Shown here piece by piece: positions 1 to 6,413 of a stretch of 9,342 nucleotides of DNA (position 1 is its first letter; each line of letters opens with the position of its first letter). Made by a program: the position numbers and the translations under genes. This DNA is from Pseudomonadota bacterium (GTDB lineage Bacteria; Pseudomonadota; Alphaproteobacteria; Rhizobiales; Hyphomicrobiaceae): positions 1 through 9,342 of the forward strand of contig JAEZHL010000055.1 in assembly GCA_023416575.1 (NCBI GenBank). The letters run 5' to 3'. The notes beneath the pieces were generated by a model. It was given only the letters and a program-made list of their open reading frames with translations. It did no database searches and was not told the DNA's origin.

Positions 1-759
1 GGCTTGACCGAGATCGAGAAGGCGCTCCGCATCGACGCCAACAATGCCGACGTCCAATGGGCGAAGGGTGAAGTGGAGCAAGCCCTCGGCCGCACGGATG
101 CAGCCATTGCCAGTTTCCGCAGAGCCGTCTCCCTCAGTCTGGTGCATCGCGAGGCCAGTGCCGCCCTGCAGCAGATGAACGCGCAGCCGGATGCCGAGGG
201 CGAGCTGACCTCCGCCGGCATCGACGGCTGGCGCGTCCTCGCGCGGAACAAGCGTTACGTCGCCTATCTCGAGGGCAAGCAGAAGATGCAGGTTCCGCTC
301 GAGATGGCAGGTCCCGGCGAACCGCGCCTTCTCGAGTGGCAATTGAAGGACGGCCCACTGAAAGGGATCGGTCTCCTCCGTTATAGTGCCGGTAATGCTG
401 AAGGGCGTGATGGGCCCGAGCCGGTCGAGCAGATCGCAATCGTGGATCTCTCCGCCCAGCGCGTCATCAGCCTCCAGCTCCACCGCCAGGGCGACCGCGA
501 ATCGAACTGGATGTGGAACGAAGGGACGGTGACGGTCGAAAGCATCGATGGCGTCACGGATGTCATCGCGCTTCGCGACGTCAGGCCGAAGGACGTGGTG
601 GCGGAGCGCCGTCCGGCCGAGGATCGCAGCCCGTTCGGCGGACCGTCCTGGGCGCCCTGGAATCAGAACTGGGGACAATCACCGCCCAGTTCGCGCAGCC
701 AGCAACAGCGCCGGTCCGCACAGCCGAAGACCATCTTCGACCTTCTATTCGGCAACTGA
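1..759 (+). CDS. TPR-containing protein of unknown function (5' end cut off by window)
   Basis: The open frame runs in from the left edge and ends with TGA at 757-759, so 252 residues of a longer protein are visible. The TTG at position 4 sits inside a repeat and is not a convincing start. Residues about 5-60 look like one and a half tetratricopeptide repeats: a helix ending in a DANNAD turn, then a QALGRTDAAIASFRRAV helix pair with TPR-type spacing of Leu, Gly and Ala. TPRs normally mediate protein binding. Residues about 72-200 look beta-rich, with several aromatic and charged strands and no family I can name. The C-terminus (about 205-252) is a Pro/Gln/Ser/Trp-rich, probably disordered tail ending in a short hydrophobic TIFDLLFGN segment. 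No signal peptide can be judged because the N-terminus is missing. The gene is separated from the TRAP operon by 147 bases, so a shared function is not implied. The coding call is firm; the function is unknown. Confidence 0.8.
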   Translation, partial: GLTEIEKALRIDANNADVQWAKGEVEQALGRTDAAIASFRRAVSLSLVHREASAALQQMNAQPDAEGELTSAGIDGWRVLARNKRYVAYLEGKQKMQVPLEMAGPGEPRLLEWQLKDGPLKGIGLLRYSAGNAEGRDGPEPVEQIAIVDLSAQRVISLQLHRQGDRESNWMWNEGTVTVESIDGVTDVIALRDVRPKDVVAERRPAEDRSPFGGPSWAPWNQNWGQSPPSSRSQQQRRSAQPKTIFDLLFGN

Positions 760-906
760 CGCTCCGCTAGCTGCCGACAGACCAATTTCCTGCCACCGAA
801 ATACTCTGACCTGAAGTCAGGGTTCGTTGCATCTCGTGTTGCCGCTCTCCGCAATCCGCTGTTACAGTTCTGCAAAACAAGAAATGTCACGGGGAGAGAC
901 ACGATT

Positions 907-1446
907 ATGCACGCACTGGCTGGCTTCGTGCGCCTTGCGGAATCCATCAACGGCGCGATCGGCCGAACAGTGGCCTACCTGACGCTGGCAACAGTGCTCA
1001 TATGCGCCACGGTGGTCGTCATCCGCTACGCCTTCCACACCGGCTTCATCTGGTTGCAGGAGCTTTTCGTGTGGACGCATGCGGTCGCGTTCATGCTGGG
1101 CTCGGGCTTTACACTGATGGTGAACCGGCACGTCCGGGTCGACATCGTCTACGCCAGCCGCCCTGAGCGGACGCGGGCCTGGATCGACCTCTTGTCGACG
1201 GTCGTATTCCTTTTCCCGTGGATTTTCGTGCTCTGGTACTACGCCTGGCCCTACGTGGCGGCATCCTGGCAGCTCGGAGAGGAGTCGCCGCAGGTCGGCG
1301 GCATGCCGGGCCTTTATCTCCTGAAGACCATGATTCTTGGATTCTGCGCGCTCATGCTGCTGCAAGGGCTTGCGATCTGCGCCCGCAGCGCACTCGTCAT
1401 CGCGGGCCGCCCCGATCTCGTGCCTCCGGCGCCAACAGTCGACTGA
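907..1446 (+). CDS. TRAP transporter small permease (DctQ/FcbT2 type)
   Basis: This 179-residue membrane protein matches the small permease subunit of tripartite ATP-independent periplasmic transporters. That subunit packs against the large permease in the inner membrane and helps it accept the loaded binding protein. Four hydrophobic segments are visible at about residues 21-39, 50-72, 93-113 and 138-159. Between helices 2 and 3 lies NRHVRVDIVY (73-82), typical of DctQ proteins. A loop with SWQLGEESPQVGGMPGLYLLK character (120-140) is typical of the FcbT2-like branch found with mannitol/chloroaromatic-type TRAP systems. The ATG start is preceded by a GGGGAGAG ribosome site (891-898) at good spacing. 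It is the first gene of a + strand operon; the large permease follows after 57 bases. The substrate cannot be read from this subunit. Symbols such as dctQ or fcbT2 would imply a substrate, so none is assigned. Confidence 0.93.
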   Translation: MHALAGFVRLAESINGAIGRTVAYLTLATVLICATVVVIRYAFHTGFIWLQELFVWTHAVAFMLGSGFTLMVNRHVRVDIVYASRPERTRAWIDLLSTVVFLFPWIFVLWYYAWPYVAASWQLGEESPQVGGMPGLYLLKTMILGFCALMLLQGLAICARSALVIAGRPDLVPPAPTVD

Positions 1447-1503
1447 CCCAGCGGCCGCACTGGCCCCGCCATCCCCTCCAACAGCCCGCGAGTCGGTCCG
1501 ACC

Positions 1504-3030
1504 ATGCTCTCAGCCCTCAGTCTCGGCGACATTCTTTCGATCTTCCTTTTCCTGTCGGTGCTCGGCACGCTGCTCATCGGCTATCCGATTGCCCTGACGC
1601 TGGCCGGAACATCCCTGTTCTTCGTTTTCCTCGGCCACCAGTTCGGCGTCTTCGATTACGCCATCCTGAACAGTTTGCCGTTGCGCTACCTGGGCGTGAT
1701 GACCAACGACGTGCTGGTCGCAGTCCCATTGTTCATCTTTATGGGGCTGGTTCTGGAAAAATCCGGCCTCGCCGAAGCCTTGCTCACCACGATGGGGCAG
1801 CTTTTCGGCCCGCTGCGGGGTGGCCTCGCGTTCTCCGTCATCCTGGTCGGCGCGTTGCTTGCCGCCTCGACGGGAGTCGTTGGCGCAACAGTCATCACGA
1901 TGGGCCTCATCAGTCTGCCCGCGATGCTCCGCGCCGGCTATTGCCCCCGGCTCGCGACCGGCACCATCGGGGCCTCGTCGACGCTGGCGCAGATCATTCC
2001 ACCGTCAACGGTGCTGATCTTCGTGGGCGATCTGCTCGCCGGCGTCAACCAGACGGCGCAACTCAGGCTCGGCAACTTCGCCCCTGCTCCGATTTCGGTC
2101 GGCGATCTGTTTGCCGGGGCTCTCGTTCCGGGCTTCATCCTCGTCGGGCTGTTCCTGCTCTGGATCATCTACAAAGCCATTTTCCAGCCAGAGACGGTCC
2201 CGGCGCTCGTGATGACGGATAAGGACCGCACGGGGCTGCCGTATCGCGTGCTGTCTGTCCTCGTGCCGCCACTCATCCTGATCGTCGCAGTTCTGGGCAG
2301 CATTCTCCTCGGCTTTGCGACGCCGACCGAATCCGCGTCGGTCGGCGCCATCGGCGCCATGCTGCTCGCCGTGATGAACCGACGGCTTTCGTTCGCTACC
2401 ATCCGCTATGCCGCCCTCGGCACGATGGTCACGACATCGATCATCTTCGTGATCGTCCTCGCCGCATCGCTGTTCTCCCTGACCTTCCGCGGCCTTGGCG
2501 GCGAGCACATGGTCGAGCAGGCGCTTCACAGCCTGCCGGGCGGTGCCTTCGTCGCCATGCTGGCGGTCATGGCGATCATGTTCGTGCTCGGGTTCTTCCT
2601 CGACACGTTCGAGATCATTTTGATCATGCTGCCGATCTGCGGGCCGCCGCTCATCATGCTCGGCCTCGATCCCATCTGGATCGGCGTCATGATAGGCATG
2701 AACCTGCAGACGAGCTTCATGACGCCGCCGTTCGGTTTCACGCTTTTCTATCTGCGCGGGGTTGCACCCCCGGTCGTGACCACGGGACAGATCTGGGCGG
2801 GAGCGATCCCCTACGTTGCCCTGCAGCTGTTTGCACTCGGGCTCGTCTGGGCCTTCCCGGGCACGGCAACCTGGCTGCCGAAAAAGCTCTTCAGTCAACC
2901 CGCTGCGCAAACGGCGCCCGCGGGCGAGGCGAAGAGCGGCATCGGCGAATTCATCCAGGACCAGGGCTTCAAGTTCGACGACGACGGAATACCCGTCGAG
3001 CAGGACGACCCATTCTCGAAAAAGCAGTAG
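1504..3030 (+). CDS. TRAP transporter large permease (DctM/FcbT3 type)
   Basis: This 508-residue polytopic protein is the transport channel of a TRAP system, coupling sodium entry to import of the solute delivered by the periplasmic binding protein. Hydrophobic segments run from residue 9 to about 453. Family hallmarks include VAVPLFIFMGLVLEKSG (72-88), ASTGVVGATVITMG (121-134), IIPPSTVLIFVGD (165-177), GFATPTESASVGA (270-282) and TPPFGFTLFYLRGV (407-420). An extra stretch at about 180-200 between helices fits the longer FcbT3-like branch. After the last helix comes a polar tail of about 50 residues (459-508) with an acidic patch (FDDDGIPVEQDD). Most DctM proteins are near 425-450 residues, so both the insert and the tail add length. 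The start is the first ATG after dctQ and keeps a full first helix, but its ribosome site is weak, so coupling to the upstream gene is possible. A 69-residue membrane gene follows 11 bases later. Confidence 0.95.
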   Translation: MLSALSLGDILSIFLFLSVLGTLLIGYPIALTLAGTSLFFVFLGHQFGVFDYAILNSLPLRYLGVMTNDVLVAVPLFIFMGLVLEKSGLAEALLTTMGQLFGPLRGGLAFSVILVGALLAASTGVVGATVITMGLISLPAMLRAGYCPRLATGTIGASSTLAQIIPPSTVLIFVGDLLAGVNQTAQLRLGNFAPAPISVGDLFAGALVPGFILVGLFLLWIIYKAIFQPETVPALVMTDKDRTGLPYRVLSVLVPPLILIVAVLGSILLGFATPTESASVGAIGAMLLAVMNRRLSFATIRYAALGTMVTTSIIFVIVLAASLFSLTFRGLGGEHMVEQALHSLPGGAFVAMLAVMAIMFVLGFFLDTFEIILIMLPICGPPLIMLGLDPIWIGVMIGMNLQTSFMTPPFGFTLFYLRGVAPPVVTTGQIWAGAIPYVALQLFALGLVWAFPGTATWLPKKLFSQPAAQTAPAGEAKSGIGEFIQDQGFKFDDDGIPVEQDDPFSKKQ

Positions 3031-3041
3031 GGCGATCAACC

Positions 3042-3251
3042 ATGAGCGATTTGACGAGCGTCGAAATCGGTGTCGGCCTACTCGCCATCTGGCTGGCGAC
3101 AGCTTTCCTGCTTTTCAAGCTGATTGATCGGCGGGACAAACCGGGCATCATCAAAAGCGCCATGGCCAAGGAGGGCGCAATGCTCGTTCACATGGCCATG
3201 CTGATCGTCGGGTTGGCGATGCTCGTCCAGGGCCTGCACGTCTTCGACTGA
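3042..3251 (+). CDS. Small two-helix membrane protein, unknown (possible TRAP accessory)
   Basis: This 69-residue frame starts 11 bases after the large permease stop and ends with TGA at 3249-3251. It has two clear hydrophobic helices at about residues 7-26 and 47-64. They are joined by a positively charged loop (KLIDRRDKPGIIKSAMAKEG), so by the positive-inside rule both ends should face the periplasm. The ribosome site is poor (AGGG at 3029-3032), which fits translational coupling to the gene before it. I do not recognise the family and see no catalytic motif. Its position suggests a stabilising or regulatory partner of the TRAP permease, but that is inference from context. Support for it being real is the tight spacing, the sensible membrane topology and the lack of a better frame here. 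It could also simply be a co-transcribed unrelated membrane peptide. Confidence 0.7.
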   Translation: MSDLTSVEIGVGLLAIWLATAFLLFKLIDRRDKPGIIKSAMAKEGAMLVHMAMLIVGLAMLVQGLHVFD

Positions 3252-3280
3252 ACCGCGCCTGGTCCCAGCTCCAGCTCCCT

Positions 3281-3375
3281 CGTGCCGGCGTCGATCGGCA
3301 CGGGCGGGCAAGGCCAGCGGCAGAATGACGGGCCGAGCGATCATGTACGCGCTCGGCACGGCGCCGTTTCGGCGC
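3281..3375. repeat. Run of three short hairpins in the convergent intergenic region
   Basis: Three inverted repeats follow one another: CGTGCCG/CGGCACG at 3281-3287 and 3296-3302; GCCGAGCG/CGCTCGGC at 3332-3339 and 3350-3357 with a 10-base loop; and GCGCCG/CGGCGC at 3361-3366 and 3370-3375 with a TTT loop. None is followed by a T tract in either direction, so they are not classic terminators. They lie between the + operon end and the strong hairpin at 3421-3450. They could protect the 3' end of the permease mRNA or be the structured part of a small RNA. GC-rich sequence forms short hairpins by chance, so the role is uncertain. Confidence 0.45.
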
Positions 3376-3420
3376 AATCGCCGATCTGCATAGGCGCGTT
3401 TAAAGAGCATGACAGTGGCA

Positions 3421-3454
3421 GAGCCATGAGGGCGGTCGCCCTCATGACTCTTTT
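3421..3454. terminator. Rho-independent terminator, probably used from both sides
   Basis: Arms 3421-3433 (GAGCCATGAGGGC) and 3438-3450 (GCCCTCATGACTC) pair over 13 positions with one C/A mismatch and a 4-base loop. On the + strand the stem is followed directly by TTTT (3451-3454), which gives a standard terminator for the TRAP permease operon 170 bases after its last stop. The same stem lies 13 bases beyond the stop of the convergent binding-protein gene on the - strand. It lacks a T run in that direction but would still form a hairpin there. Confidence 0.8.
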
Positions 3455-3466
3455 CGTGCAATCCGA

Positions 3467-4573
3467 TCAGGTCGGGAACTTGATATCCAGCAAGCGCGCG
3501 TTCATGAAGCCCTGGTCGGCGATCCGGCTCCAGTTCATGAGGTCGCGCCGTGCCTTCAGGAACGATTCAACCACTTCCTTCGTGATCGGATCGCCGCTGT
3601 CACGCATCTCCTGAATGACTTCGCCGGCCGCATTGCCGTAAGCCTGCAGGAAGTCATTCGGCAGCCGCTTGAGCTGCACGTTGTGCTGCCGGATGAGCGT
3701 CTCGAGTGCAGCGCCGTTGCGAGCGTTGAACTCCGACGTGAACAGGTTGTTGTCGGCGCGGCAGCAGGCCTCGAAGATGCGCTGGATGTCCTTCGGCAGC
3801 GCCGTGAACTTCTTCTTGTCGACGGTGATCTCGGACTGCGTGGCGGGCTCGTGCATGCCGGGCCAGTAGTAATACTTCGCCACCTTGTAGAACCCGAGCG
3901 CCAGATCATTGTACGGCCCCACCCACTCGGTGGCGTCGATGGTGCCCGACTGCAGTGCCGCGAAGATCTCACCAGCTGGCAGGTTGAGCGTCGTCATCCC
4001 GATCTTGCGCAGCGCTTCGCCGCCGATCCCCGGGATGCGCATTTTCATGCCCTTCACCGAGTCGACGTTCGTGATCTCCTTGTTGAACCAGCCGCCCATC
4101 TGCACTCCGGTGGAGCCGCCATGGAAAGGCTTGAGGCCGAACTGGTCGTAAAGCTTGTCCCAGAGCTCCTGGCCGCCGAGGAAGTTTATCCAGGCATCGA
4201 TCTCCAACGTCGTCATACCGAATGGCACGGTCGAGAAGAAGTTCAGCGCCTTGCTCTTGTTGGGCCAGTAATACGGCGTGGCGTGCATCAAGTCGGCAGC
4301 GCCCCGGATCACGGCGTCGATGCTTTCGAAGGCGGGCACCATCTCGCCGGCAGCGTAGACCTTGATGGTCAAACGGCCATCAGTCGCCTCACCGACGTTT
4401 TTTGCAAAACGCTCGGCGCTGGTGCCCTGGCCAGGGAAATTCTTGGGCCACGTTGTCACCATGCGCCATTCTATTTTGCCCTGCGCGATTGCCGGACTCG
4501 CAAGCGTTGCGGCACCGGCGGCTGCGCCGGCTGTCGCCACTCCCTTGAGGAACTGGCGGCGTCTGAGCGTCAT
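3467..4573 (-). CDS. TRAP transporter solute-binding protein (TakP/FcbT1-like), Tat-exported
   Basis: This 368-residue periplasmic protein captures the solute and hands it to the DctQ/DctM permease. The N-terminus carries a twin-arginine signal, RRRQFLKG (4-11), then an Ala/Gly-rich stretch and a likely cleavage site after SPAIA (residue 30). The mature part begins with WRMVTTWPKNFPG and contains VYAAGEMVPAFE, GVQMGGWFN, MKMRIPGIGGE and IDATEWVGPYND. These resemble TakP of Rhodobacter sphaeroides, which binds pyruvate and other 2-oxo acids together with sodium. Residues matching the TakP ligand site, as I recall it, are Gln158, Arg179 (the conserved TRAP arginine that pairs with the ligand carboxylate), Glu216 and Trp217. 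A 2-oxoacid, lactate or aromatic carboxylate is therefore a reasonable guess. The ATG is preceded by GGGAGAGAG on the - strand. It is convergent to the permease genes rather than in their operon. Family is firm, substrate is inferred. Confidence 0.94.
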   Translation of the reverse strand: MTLRRRQFLKGVATAGAAAGAATLASPAIAQGKIEWRMVTTWPKNFPGQGTSAERFAKNVGEATDGRLTIKVYAAGEMVPAFESIDAVIRGAADLMHATPYYWPNKSKALNFFSTVPFGMTTLEIDAWINFLGGQELWDKLYDQFGLKPFHGGSTGVQMGGWFNKEITNVDSVKGMKMRIPGIGGEALRKIGMTTLNLPAGEIFAALQSGTIDATEWVGPYNDLALGFYKVAKYYYWPGMHEPATQSEITVDKKKFTALPKDIQRIFEACCRADNNLFTSEFNARNGAALETLIRQHNVQLKRLPNDFLQAYGNAAGEVIQEMRDSGDPITKEVVESFLKARRDLMNWSRIADQGFMNARLLDIKFPT

Positions 4574-4605
4574 CGTCTCTCTCCCTCGACTGCCCTGTAC
4601 TGGCT

Positions 4606-4634
4606 ATTATCGGCTACGCGAGCCGTGTTGCGAG
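4606..4634 (-). promoter_or_regulatory. Candidate promoter of the TRAP binding-protein gene with an inverted repeat in the spacer
   Basis: Read on the - strand, GATAAT (4611-4606) matches the -10 consensus at five of six bases. It lies 17 bases from a weak -35 candidate CTCGCA (4634-4629). The implied transcript start is about 25 bases before the ATG. The inverted repeat CGGCT/AGCCG (4611-4615 and 4621-4625) falls within the spacer and touches the -10 box, a place where a repressor could act. Found by eye, so modest confidence. Confidence 0.33.
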
Positions 4635-4774
4635 TATGTGTTCAGGATGCGTCTTACGCAACTCGCTTCCACAGCAAACACCCTAATCGCGACCATTGAT
4701 ACAGTTCCATAATGTCCGCTCGGGTCGCGCCAACGCTGCACAAAAACTGAGCGAGCAAATTGAGGGCTGAAACC

Positions 4775-4802
4775 TTGACCTTCCGCACCCGTTAACTATC
4801 TG
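4775..4802 (+). promoter_or_regulatory. Candidate promoter for the 72-residue protein
   Basis: TTGACC (4775-4780) is a good -35 match. After a 16-base spacer comes TATCTG (4797-4802), a poor -10 match. It points toward the small + strand gene and would give a leader of about 135 bases. The TTGAC core is the better-conserved element in alphaproteobacterial housekeeping promoters, which is the main argument for it. Confidence 0.28.
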
Positions 4803-4942
4803 CTGGAAATAGCGGAAAGTGCGAAATTGTTTTGCGTTGCACTATGTTTGCGGCCAAAGGGCCGAAAAAATCCGCTGCCACTGCACCTTCCGTTTCGTTG
4901 CGGAGCAGCAATGGCAATTTGGGGGCAGGAGGAAAGCAGTTC

Positions 4943-5161
4943 ATGGAGAAGTCTATGGGCAAACGCGCCGAGAAGCTTCCGGACGATTGTTTCGAACTCA
5001 TCGCCGAAATCGACGACTGCGACGATCTGCTCGACTACTACGCGCGCGTGCAGGATCGCATCCGTTCCTACTCGATTGCCGGCCGTCCGGTGCCGGAGGC
5101 GCTCCGCCATTGTGAGCGCCATCTGATGGCGGAATTCATGGCGCAGTCTCAAGGCCGCTGA
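4943..5161 (+). CDS. Small acidic, cysteine-containing protein of unknown function
   Basis: This 72-residue frame starts at the ATG 10 bases after a perfect AGGAGG ribosome site (4927-4932) and ends with TGA at 5159-5161. A second in-frame ATG lies at 4955. The protein is soluble and mostly helical by appearance: an acidic first half (LPDDCFELIAEIDDCDDLLD, 12-31) and a more basic second half (VQDRIRSYSIAGRPVPEAL). It carries three cysteines (16, 26, 57) and a final RHCERH motif (55-60) that could bind a metal or act in redox chemistry, which is only a possibility. I do not recognise the family. A perfect hairpin terminator follows 43 bases later, so it appears to be a one-gene unit between two transport loci. 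The opposite strand is also open across this region, but lacks such a ribosome site. Confidence 0.6.
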   Translation: MEKSMGKRAEKLPDDCFELIAEIDDCDDLLDYYARVQDRIRSYSIAGRPVPEALRHCERHLMAEFMAQSQGR

Positions 5162-5204
5162 AAAGGCCGGTCCGCCGGGCCGGTCCTTACGCCTACGAAC
5201 GACG

Positions 5205-5238
5205 AAGGGGAGGCGACCCGGCTGGATCGCCTCCCCTT
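5205..5238. terminator. Perfect 12-bp bidirectional terminator hairpin
   Basis: AAGGGGAGGCGA (5205-5216) and TCGCCTCCCCTT (5227-5238) pair without mismatch around a 10-base loop. The hairpin lies between two convergent genes: 43 bases after the small + strand gene and 28 bases beyond the stop of the - strand livK. On the + strand the stem ends in TTT and is followed by an AT-rich stretch; on the - strand the T run is shorter. It most likely ends transcription from both sides. Confidence 0.8.
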
Positions 5239-5266
5239 TCAATTTGAACGCGTCGTGTCTGTCAGC

Positions 5267-6385
5267 TTACATCTGCTCGTAGCTGATCTTGCCGTCGGTC
5301 ATCTTCTTCCAGACGTACATCGTGTAATCGGCGTCCGTACGGTCGCCCTTCTTATCAAAGCTGATATCGCCGAGGACGGTCTTGAAGACCTTGCCGGAGC
5401 GCGTCACTTCGCCGACCTTCTTGGGATCGAGCGACTTCGCCTCGGTCGCCGCCTGCGCGATGATCTGCATAGCGGCATACGAATAGAGCGTATACGCCTC
5501 CGGCTTGAAGTTCTTGGCCAAGAACTTCTTCACCACCTCGGCCGCCTCGGGCTTCCTCTGCGGGTCGGGTGCGAACGTCATCAGGGTGCCGACGACGCCC
5601 GGGCCGGCGATCGCTGCGAACTCGTCCGTCACGATGCCGTCACCGGACATCAACACAGCCTGAACGCCCTGATCGCGCATCTGCCGTACGATCAGGCCGC
5701 CCTCCGTATGCAGGCCACCCCAGTAGACGATATCGGCCCCGGCGGCCTTGATCTTGGAAACGAGCGCCGAGAAGTCCTTCTCGTTGGTATTCACGCCCTC
5801 GTAGAGGACTTCCTTCACGCCAGCCGTGTTGATGGCTTTCTTCGTCTCGTCCGCCAAGCCCTTGCCGTACGTCGTCTTATCGTGGACGACGGCGACTTTC
5901 TTGCCTTTCAAGTTGTCGGTAATGTACTTGCCGGCCACCATGCCCTGCTGGTCGTCACGACCGCAAATCCGGAGGACGTTCCACAGACCGCGCTCCGTGA
6001 CGGTCGGGTTCGTCGACGCCGGGGTGAGCATAAAGAGGCCGTTCTCGGCATAAACTTCAGAAGCCGGCATGCTCACGCCGGAGTTGAAGTGGCCGATCAC
6101 GAACTTCACGCCATCGCCGACGAACTTGTTCGCCACCGAGACGCCCTGCTTGGGATCCGACACGTCGTCACCGAAGGAGAGCTCGATCTTCTGGCCATTG
6201 ATGCCGCCGGCCGCATTGATGTCGGCAGCCGCCTGCTCGGCACCGTTCCTCATTTGCGCGCCGAATGCTGCGTTCGGACCGGTGAAAGGTCCACCGATGC
6301 CGATCTTGATTTGAGCGCTGGCCGTGGTGCCCGCAAGCACGACGCCCGCCGCCAGAGCGAACCCTGACAACCACACTTTTCTCAT
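5267..6385 (-). CDS. livK: Branched-chain amino acid type ABC transporter substrate-binding protein
   Basis: This 372-residue periplasmic protein belongs to the Leu/Ile/Val-binding family (type I fold), which captures branched-chain amino acids or related ligands for LivH/LivM. The start at 6385 gives a normal Sec signal peptide: MRK, a hydrophobic core, and a likely cut after TASA (residue 24). It is preceded by GGGAGA on the - strand. A start 60 bases upstream would spoil the signal. The mature protein opens with QIKIGIGGPFTGPNAAFG and continues with GAEQAAADINAAGGINGQKIEL, GHFNSGVSMPASEVY and TPASTNPTVTERG, which form the usual ligand-cleft regions. There is no lipobox. Only one cysteine is present (in RICGRDDQQ), so the disulfide known from E. 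coli LivJ is absent. It is the last gene of the liv operon, 131 bases after the previous one. The true ligand may be another amino acid, amide or urea-like compound, since this family is diverse. Confidence 0.93.
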   Translation of the reverse strand: MRKVWLSGFALAAGVVLAGTTASAQIKIGIGGPFTGPNAAFGAQMRNGAEQAAADINAAGGINGQKIELSFGDDVSDPKQGVSVANKFVGDGVKFVIGHFNSGVSMPASEVYAENGLFMLTPASTNPTVTERGLWNVLRICGRDDQQGMVAGKYITDNLKGKKVAVVHDKTTYGKGLADETKKAINTAGVKEVLYEGVNTNEKDFSALVSKIKAAGADIVYWGGLHTEGGLIVRQMRDQGVQAVLMSGDGIVTDEFAAIAGPGVVGTLMTFAPDPQRKPEAAEVVKKFLAKNFKPEAYTLYSYAAMQIIAQAATEAKSLDPKKVGEVTRSGKVFKTVLGDISFDKKGDRTDADYTMYVWKKMTDGKISYEQM

Positions 6386-6413
6386 GGAAATCTCCCTATT
6401 GACGGACACATAT

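Larger units (their letters stand above)
4574..4942. other. Divergent intergenic region between the binding-protein gene and a small + strand gene
   Basis: About 369 bases hold no convincing gene. The side near 4573 carries the ribosome site and a candidate promoter of the TRAP binding-protein gene. The middle and right part (about 4660-4900) is noticeably more AT-rich than the flanking genes and carries a candidate + strand promoter near 4775. The + strand frame of the next gene stays open leftward to 4832, but the AGGAGG at 4927-4932 points to a start at 4943, so this part is best read as a leader. I see no riboswitch or RNA gene here. Confidence 0.5.

Noticed and set aside
806..820. CTGAC/GTCAG inverted repeat after the TPR gene, considered as a terminator
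   Set aside because: Only a 5-bp stem with no T run; too weak to call.
2005..3039. Long - strand open frame (344 residues) opposite the large TRAP permease
   Set aside because: Extremely charged composition (many Arg, Glu, Asp, His) typical of the reverse complement of a membrane protein gene.
3683..4699. Long + strand open frame (338 residues) across the TRAP binding-protein gene
   Set aside because: It is antisense to a gene with a Tat signal and clear family motifs. Its translation is low-complexity and has no recognisable domain, as expected for the shadow of a GC-rich gene.
4796..5242. 148-residue - strand frame covering the small + strand gene
   Set aside because: It runs through the terminator hairpin and the intergenic region, has no good ribosome site, and competes with a + frame that has a perfect one.
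5255..6367. Long + strand open frame (370 residues) opposite livK
   Set aside because: The translation is rich in His, Arg, Asp and Leu with no family features, while the - strand encodes an unmistakable binding protein with signal peptide.
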